From Patescibacteria group bacterium UBA6263 (GTDB lineage: Bacteria > Patescibacteriota > Gracilibacteria > Absconditabacterales > Absconditicoccaceae), in assembly GCA_002441085.1 (NCBI GenBank), contig DJVF01000029.1, forward strand, positions 1 through 19,918: DNA of 19,918 nt, given 5' to 3'. Shown here piece by piece: positions 10,636 to 18,544 of the stretch (within the stretch, counting starts at the first letter, position 1; every line of letters starts with the position of its first letter). The position numbers and the translations under genes are program-made. A model generated the notes under the pieces. The model did no database searches. It had not been told where the DNA came from and saw nothing but the letters and a program-made list of their open reading frames with translations.

Positions 10636-13140
10636 TTATGTAGTTGGTGCTATATCTTCTTTTTCGTATGTGCCATTATCTTTTTTCTTTATTTTGTATT
10701 TTTTGTTGTCACTATATTCTATAATTTCGTTTAATGGTATAACTACAAGAGCTTCTAATAATTTATTGTTTAAGTCAGTTATAATAGTTTCTATTGGTAT
10801 CTCTTTTCTATTAAATTTTTCTTTGTAATCTTTGATAAATTGGATGTTTTCAAATTTTATATCCAAGGTTGTTTGGAATTTTTGGTTTAGAGCGTTATTA
10901 TCTAAATCTTTGTTTTGTTCTTTAAATTTTTCATATAGCAATTTGATATTTTCTGGTTGTTGTATCCATTGAGTAATCGATATATCTTTTTCTTCTAATT
11001 GTTTTTGGGTTTCTGTAGATACTAGATTTTTTAAAGTAGATTCATCTATTTTTGTATTTGTTGTTCTATTCATTTCGTCTGTGATTTTAGCAATTTCTTG
11101 TTGTGATATTGTTGATGACTGTACTTGTGTATTGTCTTTTCATTTATTTTCTGAATCTTGATCTTTTCACTTTCACATAAAATTTGCTATTTTGTCTGTA
11201 TTTGCTTGGTTCATTTTTGTTTCTATATCTCTGGCTTTTCTATCAATCAATCAACCAGTTCATCCTATATGTTTGGCTCAGACAAATCCAGCTCAAGGCA
11301 CTGGCACAATTGGTATATTTCATGCAAAATCTTCTCAAATTTTCTTGGTCCAAGCTCAGACTTTTTCTCATATATTTCATGTCATTGAAATTGTCCAAAA
11401 TAGTAGACTCCACATAATAGCTATACCAAATATATTGATCAAAAAATAAGAAATATTATCCAATCATCATCATATTTGGAGATTGGTACATATCCTTCGC
11501 ATTGATAATATTGTGTGACACTCTCACTCTGATGGAGTATCGTTGGTATCTTTGGTGAATCAAAATCATTCCATAACTCTTTGATTTCCTATTTTTGCAG
11601 TGGGGTTTGTGGGGTCTGGTTGATATTGTTTGAGGGTGTTGGTCAATGTACTCATAAATATCAAAGATATACTCAGCCCAAATACTACAAGTACTGGAGC
11701 AAAAATGATTTTGATTATATTGGAGATATCCAATGCTTTAATTTGACCACTGATTTTTTTGCTTAACAAGACGTGATCTATAATAATTATGGGTATAAAA
11801 GCTATAATCATCCATAGTATTCATATCCTAGCTACCATAATAATGGCTAATGCTCATATGGGTAAAACTAGCATAACTCATATAATGGTTTTGATAGCAA
11901 ATTCCAAAACTATACCAAAAGTAATTGAACTTGCGGAGCTTTGAGATTGGTTGAGTTGACTAAAGTTTAATGCGCTAGAATATATAGTGATTAGGGGTCA
12001 TACAAATCATTTAGACCTGTCTATGAGAGTAGATACTGTGGTTCATGTAATGGATTTTAATCGGGTTTTTCATCATTCATATCAAAAATCTGCTATAGGT
12101 AAAAAAGTGGGTGGATTGTTTTCATTACAACCTACTCATCAAGAATATTGATATTGTCAATAAATAGGTATGATAAATCAACATTCAGCAAATCATGTTA
12201 GAGTTGGATTTGCTGCTATTATAAGATCTAAAGTTCTTTTGTATGTTGGGTTTGTTGTTTCAATTTCTAGCTCTGGGAATTCATTGAATCTATATATTGC
12301 TCATCGTAAAACACACATATCTTTTTCTAGTTTGATAGATTGAGTTCATGATAATACAAAATTGATTTCTTTTCAGATTATATATTTTCAATTTTCGCCA
12401 CTTCAGAGTCTACAATTGGCTATTTTGTATAAAGTCTCGTCTCAATATGTCCGATATGTTGTAATGTCATCTAAAATATCAGATTGAGTGTTGTTTCATA
12501 TATTGATAGTAGAACTGACTCATAATATTTGCTGGTTTCATATGCTATTCTCATCATTATTGTCATTTTTTAATATGGTTAGGGGCATTCATCATATAGA
12601 ATATGTAGCTACAGTAGAAATGTCTACTATTGCTGATACCATAAATCGACTAGCTTGTATAAGGACACCAGCTATCAAAATTTTTTTGATTATTCATAGT
12701 GGAGTATTTGCATCGTTGATATTTCAGACTCATTTTCGTGTGAAGAGACTTTTGAGTATATGATATAACAAAACGAATCAAAGAGCATAATTGGCGAAAT
12801 TTTTCATAATATTCCAAAACTGTCGTAGTGGTAAGTCTAGATGAAATACTGATCAGTAAACTAATGAATTATCCATAGCATTTCATGCTATTACTAGAAG
12901 TGGTCGAGATAACATATAAATACTTTTTAATACTAGATCTAGAACTGCTTTGGTTTTTTGTAAACTATCTTCTAGGGTTTGTTGTGATGTAGTTTGTGTA
13001 GATCAATCGACAGCAGTTTCTTGTGCATATGTGTATTGTTGATTGATTCCCAAAAATAATAGTAAAAAAACTCATACTCCAAAAATTCTTTGAAATATTT
13101 TCGATATTGTTAGTTTATTATTTTTGTTTATATCTGTCAT
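10636..13140 (-). CDS. VirB6/TrbL-like polytopic T4SS membrane protein (first paralogue, extended)
   Basis: This is an 834-residue paralogue of the protein encoded at 8745-10616. A signal peptide ending near YTYAQ is followed by a short soluble part and then membrane spans with NIMKNFANYALGF and AGVLIQASRF. A long Cys-containing extracytoplasmic region follows (CRLGSGENG, ECGFIIPIYG, VGCNENN). More spans surround the segment MLVLPIGALAIIMVAR and LLFWTISM. The motif AGNIPIVPVPGAGFVGA precedes a charged, coiled-coil-like tail of about 220 residues that the paralogue lacks. Three consecutive TGA glycines occur at 11464-11472. It heads a minus-strand unit with the second paralogue, the lytic enzyme and perhaps uvrA. 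A good promoter lies 34 bp upstream. ATG 13140 has no Shine-Dalgarno sequence. Confidence 0.72.
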
Positions 13141-13173
13141 CTATGTTTTTATATTTAAATGTGATATGTATCA

Positions 13174-13202
13174 ATTATATTTTAAATCATTTTGATAGAC
13201 AA
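13174..13202 (-). promoter_or_regulatory. Predicted sigma70-type promoter of the VirB6-like operon
   Basis: On the minus strand TTGTCT (13202-13197) and a perfect TATAAT (13179-13174) are 17 bases apart. The start would be near 13167, giving a leader of about 27 nt to ATG 13140. The terminator at 13277-13303 upstream separates this unit from the preceding gene. Confidence 0.6.
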
Positions 13203-13276
13203 ATAGAGTGAGGATTTTTTGTTTTGTTATGTTGCTATTTGGCATATATATGTTATAATATGATTTATATTTATAA

Positions 13277-13303
13277 AAAAATTGCACATCTGGTGCAATT
13301 TTT
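13277..13303 (-). terminator. Rho-independent terminator after the SLH-like membrane protein gene
   Basis: Arms AAAAATTGCAC (13277-13287) and GTGCAATTTTT (13293-13303) pair perfectly around a 5-base loop. On the minus strand the stem runs into a T-rich tract. It lies about 40 bp after the stop at 13341. Confidence 0.8.
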
Positions 13304-13340
13304 CAATAAAATCTAATTTTATTGTTTAATTATATATTTG

Positions 13341-14420
13341 TTATAGGTTTTGGTATGTAACATATTTGTTTTTTTCACATCAATTTAATTTGGATAATTG
13401 TGATGCTTTGTCTCGATAAGATTTTAGAGGATCTCAAGTATTGACTATTTCCCAAGACTCAGCTAATCATTTCATCACTATATATGTTTGGCATATAATT
13501 TTTTTGTCTGGATTGGTATTGGTTCAGATCATTCTTTTGCTAAGAGCTGTCTTGAAATATGGATAATCTGGATTTTGATATGAAATGTATGTAAATTTGG
13601 TGTTTTGTCTAGTATCTAGAGGAATATTATTTTGATCAATTAGATATTTGATAGCTTCCAATATAGTCAGTTCTCAAGTATAAAGATAGTTATCATTTAA
13701 GTTTTGGTTGTTTATAATTGATATTGGCTGTGATGTGCTATCTCAACTAATAACATATCATGTTTCTATTATCTGATCTTGTGTGTTTCAATCACTTGTA
13801 TTGTATTCAATATCTGTTTGAGTTGAATCTACTTTTGTTTTTTCAACTGTTTTGGGGGTTGTATATTTTCATGAGTTGGAAACCAAATTTATTATACATC
13901 ATACTGCTGTTTCTTGTCTGAGTCATGGTATAGTAGTGTCGAATCAGCTTATAATAATTCATATTATAAATATTATAATATAAACTTTACTAGACCATAA
14001 TTTCAAAAACTTATTATGTTTGTGAGATTTGGATGTATAAAAAAATATTATAAAAATTATAAATGCGATTCCAGATGAGATTATAATTTTGCTGGATAGT
14101 AGGTATCATTCCAAAAGAAAAAACGCAATAATTCATACCAAAAAACTAATCCAAAATGTTTTATTTTTGTGATTTTTGGGGGTGTGTGGCTTTTGTGACA
14201 ATACAGCTTCTCTTTCTTTTTTGAATGAAACGGTATCTTCATCGTGAGCTTTTTTGTTGAATTTTTCGAAATAACTATATCCCAATACTATGATAAAAAT
14301 TACTCATAAATTTATTATTCATAAAGCAAAAAGATTGTTTTCTTTCCATAAAAATCATGCTACAAAAGATTGTATGACAAAAAAATATACTGCAAATAAT
14401 AGAAATAGATTTTTTTTCAT
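13341..14420 (-). CDS. Membrane protein with C-terminal SLH-like domain
   Basis: The protein has 359 residues. Five hydrophobic segments are visible (about 3-23, 32-50, 89-107, 112-129 and 146-162), with lysine-rich loops between them. A polar Thr/Ser/Asn/Gln-rich stretch (about 185-248) follows. Residues 250-325 read like a diverged S-layer-homology (SLH) module: TILEAIKYLIDQNNIPLDT, then NPDYPYFKTAL and TYIVMKGLAESW. SLH modules bind cell-wall polymers. A multi-span anchor carrying such a domain could attach the envelope or a machine to the wall, but the function is unknown and the SLH call is tentative. About 16 glycines are TGA. It is divergent from the pilin-like operon (158 bp gap) and ends at a clear terminator, so it is its own unit. 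Confidence 0.6.
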
Positions 14421-14426
14421 TATTAT

Positions 14427-14452
14427 TTTGTATTAAAACATAAAATTGTCAA
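14427..14452 (-). promoter_or_regulatory. Weak candidate promoter of the SLH-like gene
   Basis: A consensus TTGACA (14452-14447) is followed after only 14 bases by TACAAA (14432-14427), which touches the ATG at 14420. The spacer is short and the transcript would be leaderless or nearly so. The -35 match is good but the -10 box is unconvincing. Confidence 0.3.
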
Positions 14453-14514
14453 CTATATTTATCTTATATTATTTGAGTATATACAAAATAATCCTCTTTT
14501 TTCAAGCCTAAAAT

Positions 14515-14542
14515 TTGCAAAATATATCTTTGTGTTTATAAT
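14515..14542 (+). promoter_or_regulatory. Predicted sigma70-type promoter of the pilin-like/TraC-like operon
   Basis: TTGCAA (14515-14520) and a perfect TATAAT (14537-14542) are separated by 16 bases. The start would be near 14550, giving a leader of about 29 nt to ATG 14579. Confidence 0.6.
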
Positions 14543-14578
14543 TAGCTAGTACTATATATTTATAAATTTATATATCTG

Positions 14579-15103
14579 ATGAACAAAAAAATATTTTATT
14601 ATATATCTGTATTATTTTTGATTGTTTGAAATGTGGTAATATTTACTAATGTTTGGGGACAATGATTGTATCTTGGTAGTGACAATACTATATTGAATGT
14701 TGATTCAGATTTGGCTTTGGATGTCTATGATAATAATAACCCTATTATAGATCCTGTAAGACAATGAATTGGAAAAGTAGTAGATGCAAATGATGATAAC
14801 AATCCTGATCAAAAATTGATATGAGTTATCAATCCATGATCTATAACTGATCATGAGACTGCTATGAATGGTACAATGCAAATTATAAAAAATCTTATAA
14901 ATTATGCTTTGGGCTTATTATCTTTGATAGCGTTGATTTATCTTATATATCATGGATTTTTGATGTTGACTGCTGCAGGTAATGATACTCAATATAAAAC
15001 TTGATTTAAGTGACTTAAGTTTGCTATAATAGCCTTGGTATGAGTTTGATTGAGTTGGTTGATAGTATCATTTATATTTTGGATAATAGTATCTTTTAGT
15101 TAA
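14579..15103 (+). CDS. VirB2/TrbC-like small membrane protein (T4SS pilin-like), copy 1
   Basis: This is a 174-residue protein with a signal sequence (about residues 5-28) and a polar Asp/Asn-rich middle (30-105). Two hydrophobic helices follow (NYALGLLSLIALIYLIYHGF and FAIIALVGVGLSWLIVSFIF), separated by a short polar turn containing TAAGNDTQYKTGFKGLK. This layout of signal, two C-terminal helices and a glycine/lysine-bearing loop is that of VirB2/TrbC pilin subunits, seen in many candidate-phyla genomes beside TraC-like proteins. It is the first gene of a plus-strand unit. Glycines in the loop and second helix are TGA. The long Asp/Asn-rich region is unlike classical VirB2 and could be an exposed domain. 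Confidence 0.72.
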
Positions 15104-15114
15104 AAATATATTAG

Positions 15115-15579
15115 ATGAAAAGTTTTATAAAATTAGGATTATTGAGTTTGATATTTGGTTTGGCTTTTGTGTCAGTAAATGCACAATATAATTTTCCTTA
15201 TGATACAGATATGACCAACTCAGTAAATGATCAAGAAGTAAATATTTGAAAAATAATCAAAACTGAGGCTATACAGCCTACTAATAGTGTCTTGAATAGT
15301 TTGTTTGAATTATTTGGTTTGGATGGTGAGGAATATGCTGGAAATAGAAAAGCTGAATATTATGTAAAGATGGTATTGAATATGGTGCTTGGTTTGGTTT
15401 CTTTTGTTTCTTTGATATTGATTATATATTCTTTTTATATGATTTTTTTTACAAAACAAGAAGAGTGAGTTGCAAAAGCAAAAAAAATACTTATTGGAGT
15501 ATTTATAGCATTGGCAGTTATGTGACTGTCTTGGCTGATAGTTAGTTTTATATTTGATGTTTATCAAACCAAAATTTAA
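15115..15579 (+). CDS. VirB2/TrbC-like small membrane protein, copy 2
   Basis: This is a 154-residue protein with a clear signal peptide ending near VSVNAQ (residues 1-24), a polar middle and two C-terminal helices. The first is MVLGLVSFVSLILIIYSF, then a charged loop (TKQEEGVAKAKK), then a second helix ending LSWLIVSFIF. That last block is identical to the end of the second helix of the preceding protein, so the two are diverged tandem paralogues. It starts 11 bp after the upstream stop and the TraC-like gene starts 18 bp after its own stop, so the three genes probably share one transcript. Three in-frame TGA codons are read as glycine. Two different pilin-like subunits could form one mixed fibre or pore, but this is inference. 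Confidence 0.7.
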
Positions 15580-15597
15580 TTTATTTACAAATAAAAG

Positions 15598-16311
15598 ATG
15601 CTATTTGATTTATGAGAACAAAATGAAATTCAAAAAAATAAATGAGAAAATCTGTTTAATACGGAGACTATGTTGCCAATATCTGAAATCAAAAATGATA
15701 CTATTATATTGAAAGATGGATGATTGAGGACTATTTTGAAAGTTTCTGGTTTGAATCTAGATTTGAGAAATTTTGATGAACAGCAAATTATACTTGAACA
15801 ATACAAAAGGTTTTTGAATGGACTGTCATTCCCAATACAAATTATAATCCGTAATACATATCTAGATTTATCAAATTATCTTGAATATGTAAAATGAAAT
15901 TTGGATCAAATAGATAATATAGTCCTGCATAAACAATGAGAGGAGTATGTATCTTTTCTTGAAGATATAGATTCTAAACAATGATTGATTTATGTAAAAG
16001 AATTTTATTTGGTTGTACCTTATTATAATGGAGAACAAGATGCTAATCAGATAAATAAATCTTGGCGAGTAAAGTTATTGGATATACTCAATACCAAAGA
16101 TAGCGTAGAAAAAATAGTAGAAAAATATAGGTCTTTTTTGAAATGAAAAAATATGTTGGAGACTAGGGTCAATTTGATAATGGATTGACTTGCTTCTATG
16201 TGAATAATATCAGAAAAATTAAAAACATCAGAACTTATAAGTCTATTGTTTCGTTACTATAATCCTTTGATTCACTGAGCTCAAGCTAAAATATCAAATG
16301 ATCTTATATAA
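15598..16311 (+). CDS. TraC-like domain protein of a candidate-phyla T4SS
   Basis: This is a 237-residue soluble protein. After a polar lead the core reads LPISEIKNDTIILKDGGLR, then a KVSGLNL stretch, a FDEQQIILEQYKRFLNGL helix, FPIQIIIRNT and LSNYLEYV. Near residue 130 it has VKEFYLVVPYYN. This order matches the N-terminal domain of TraC/VirB4-type proteins, which in candidate-phyla genomes is often a separate gene next to a VirB4 ATPase. There is no Walker A or B motif here, so it is not itself an ATPase. It would work at the cytoplasmic base of the machine. It ends 16 bp from the convergent DUF1846 stop, so any VirB4 partner must be elsewhere. About 11 glycines are TGA. Confidence 0.75.
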
Positions 16312-16327
16312 TATATAATACTAATTT

Positions 16328-17434
16328 TTATTGTAAACATAACTGTAAATTATATCATTTTGCTTTGATATAATCTATACATTTTTTTTCTAGTTCATCA
16401 CATTTTTGGATCCATTTAATATTTCACTCATTTCTATCAAGCATTTGTTGGTATCGTAATTTTCTTCTTGTGATTTCTTGTAGAGAAGCTATGCTTGTGA
16501 TTTGATCATCTGTGATTGCAAATCATGCATTTGAAATCCCCATATCAGTAGGAGATTTGTAAGTTCACATAAAGTTTGTATGTTTGATAATTTGTTTTGT
16601 GATTCATATAACTATATGAAAAGCTTCCATATCTCTATTGTAGTTGACTGCAGATTTTCAATAAGCTTTTTGATAAAATTGATCTATGCAATTGTAATCT
16701 CATATATCAGCAGTTGCCGCTTCATAAGCTAAATTTATCGGATGATTGATGTCTATGCTCCAAATTGGGAATGTTTCGTATTTTGCATATCAAGATTCTA
16801 TTCATATTTCATGATCTAGATATATTTGTCATAGGCATGTAGACATTTTTCAGCTACTAGAAGCTGCTCATGTCACTAAAATTAAATTTTTTGTTAGAGG
16901 TATATGATCGTCATTTCAGAATCAATCTTCGCTGAGTATAAAATCGGTATTGTTTGGATATCAATTTATTTTGTATCTTTCTCGTACTTTGTATCACTCT
17001 CTTTGAAATTCTCTTTCAAAACTTAATATAATATCAAACATATTTTGTGTGTCTATTTTGTTTATTACGAGGTGAGGTCTAACTCCAACTGATTTTTCTA
17101 TTTGTTTAAGAGTTGTAAGTACATAGCTTGAATAATCTATATCTTGATTGCTTAACTGTCTGTTTTCTATTATATCTTGTGAATTTACACAAAAAAGTAT
17201 TTCAATTTGATCTCTGATAGAGTGAAAAATCACTTTCTTGGATTCTGGTATAAATCATGGAAGTATTCTGGCTGCATGTGAATCAAAGATAAATTTTCAA
17301 CCAATCTCTAAATATAATCTTCAATTGGAAAATTTTGATATTCTTTCTAGAATTTTTTCTTTTTGTAAATCTATGTATTTTTGTCAATCGAAGCCAATTT
17401 TTTTGTAATTTATAATGTCTGAAGAATTTATCAT
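16328..17434 (-). CDS. DUF1846 (UPF0371) family protein, C-terminally short
   Basis: This is a 368-residue protein that matches DUF1846 over its whole length. It has GFDGQKYIDLQKEKILERI near the start, LYLEIGGKF, HAARILPGFIPESK, DQIEILFCVNSQDI, a glycine/serine loop GAASSSGKMSTCLGQIYLDH, then GYAKYETFPIW, HPINLAYEAATADI, VNYNRDMEAFHIV, and YKSPTDMGISNAGF near the end. The family is widespread and conserved, but I know of no firmly established reaction; the GSGKM-like loop suggests nucleotide or phosphate binding. From memory family members are about 500 residues, so this one seems to lack the C-terminal domain and ends in a charged helix. Several conserved glycines are TGA, including ones in the GSGKM-like loop. 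A near-consensus promoter precedes it. It stands alone as a transcription unit. Confidence 0.9.
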
Positions 17435-17467
17435 TTTATTTTTATTTATAATAAATAATTATATTAT

Positions 17468-17495
17468 AGTATACTGAGCATTAAAATCTTGTCAA
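17468..17495 (-). promoter_or_regulatory. Near-consensus sigma70 promoter of the DUF1846 gene
   Basis: On the minus strand TTGACA (17495-17490) and TATACT (17473-17468) are 16 bases apart. The start would be near 17461, giving a leader of about 27 nt to ATG 17434. This is the strongest promoter match in the window. It lies downstream of the sigma-gene terminator. Confidence 0.7.
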
Positions 17496-17571
17496 ATATA
17501 TCGTTTGTTATGATTTGTTTTTGTGATTTATTCTTCAAATAATTATTGACTTAGTTTAATTATATAAAAAA

Positions 17572-17597
17572 ACCTATCTAATAATAACTAGATAGGT
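17572..17597 (-). terminator. Rho-independent terminator of the sigma-factor gene
   Basis: ACCTATCTA (17572-17580) and TAGATAGGT (17589-17597) form a perfect 9-bp stem with an 8-base loop. On the minus strand the stem is followed at once by a run of seven T (the stem's last T included). It lies just after the TAG at 17605. Confidence 0.85.
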
Positions 17598-17604
17598 CTG
17601 TATA

Positions 17605-18465
17605 CTATAAATAGTATTTTAGATGTTTATTTTCTTTGTTGTATCTTAATCTTTTTAAGGCTTTTTCCTTGATCTGCCTTACTCTTTCTCTGGTCATAGC
17701 AAACTTGTGTGCTATCTCTTCCAGTGACATTGGATAATCAACACCTATTCCATAGTATAGTTTTACTATGTCTTCTTCTTTTTGACTGATTTTCGATAGA
17801 GATTTTTGTATCTCTTTTTTCATAAACTCTGTGTTTATATCTCTATCAGTTTCTGCTTCAGGATCTTGATAATTATCCATGAAAGTAGTTCCTGGATTTT
17901 CTGAATCAGTTGGTTCATCTGTAGAAACAAATTTAACCATGTTTTGTCTGATTGTTTCTATTTTTGAGGATTTCATCCCCATTAGATTTTCTAACTCTTC
18001 ATCGTTGGGTACTCTTTCAAATTGTGTTTCAAATTTGTTAATTACTTTTTTGAGGTTGTTTAAATTTGTTAATTGGTTGTGTGGCAATCTAATTATCTTA
18101 CTTTGGTCGGAGATTGCAAGTAGTATTGATTGACGAATCCACCATACAGCATAAGATATAAATTTGAAACCTCTGGTTTCATCGAAGCGTTGTGCAGCTT
18201 TGATCAGACCAAGATTTCCTTCATTAATAAGGTCGGGAAGACTCAATCCCTGATTCTGATATTGTTTTGCAACCGAAACAACAAATCGAAGGTTTGCACG
18301 AATAAGTTTTTCCAAAGCAATTTTGTCGCCTTGTTTTATTCGCTGTGCTAGTTCGACTTCTTGAGCCACACTAACTAACTCTTCTTTGCTTATATCTTGA
18401 AGATATTTATCTAAAGAAGGAGTTTCGCGGTTTGTTATTGATTTTGTAATTCTTAATTGTCGCAT
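17605..18465 (-). CDS. rpoD: RpoD-type primary-like sigma factor, Bacteroidota-like
   Basis: This is a 286-residue sigma70-family factor with regions 1.2 to 4 and no region 1.1 or long non-conserved insert. It opens with MRQLRITKSITNRE, then SLDKYLQDI, region 2 with NLRFVVSVAKQYQNQGLSL, LPDLINEGNLGLIKAA and FKFISYAVWWIRQSIL, region 3, and region 4 ending MTRERVRQIKEKALKRLRY. The opening and region 2 are nearly identical to what I recall of Bacteroidota RpoD, which has the same short length. Region 4 has LSKISQKEEDIVKLYYGIGV where typical factors have LxxREREIIxLxFGIG. It is the only complete gene here without an in-frame TGA; all nine glycines use GGN codons. It has its own terminator and sits 79 bp downstream of the metallophosphoesterase gene. 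Whether it is the sole primary sigma factor cannot be told from this window. Confidence 0.95.
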   Translation of the reverse strand: MRQLRITKSITNRETPSLDKYLQDISKEELVSVAQEVELAQRIKQGDKIALEKLIRANLRFVVSVAKQYQNQGLSLPDLINEGNLGLIKAAQRFDETRGFKFISYAVWWIRQSILLAISDQSKIIRLPHNQLTNLNNLKKVINKFETQFERVPNDEELENLMGMKSSKIETIRQNMVKFVSTDEPTDSENPGTTFMDNYQDPEAETDRDINTEFMKKEIQKSLSKISQKEEDIVKLYYGIGVDYPMSLEEIAHKFAMTRERVRQIKEKALKRLRYNKENKHLKYYL

Positions 18466-18496
18466 GGGTTTTATTTTTATTTTTTATAAAAATAAG

Positions 18497-18512
18497 CTTT
18501 TACTAGTAAAAG
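18497..18512. promoter_or_regulatory. 16-bp perfect palindrome upstream of the sigma-factor gene (candidate operator)
   Basis: CTTTTACTAGTAAAAG is a perfect palindrome with no spacer. On the minus strand it starts within a TTGACT box (18516-18511) and would fill the spacer of a promoter reading into the sigma gene (ATG 18465). No convincing -10 box at the right distance is seen (TATAAA is 22 bases away). A repressor dimer bound here would block transcription, but the protein is unknown. Confidence 0.45.
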
Positions 18513-18544
18513 TCAATATTAAAATTTTATTTTAAGTTTTTTAT

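Noticed and set aside
14525..14532. TATCTTTG, a match to the Bacteroidota -7 element TAnnTTTG
   Set aside because: No TTG element is found at the proper -33 distance, and a better TTGCAA-16-TATAAT promoter overlaps it. A match of this kind is expected by chance in AT-rich DNA.
15310..15567. Minus-strand open frame of 85 codons
   Set aside because: It is antisense to the second VirB2-like gene, which has a signal peptide and two helices. The shadow reads as an Asn/Tyr/Lys-rich sequence without features.
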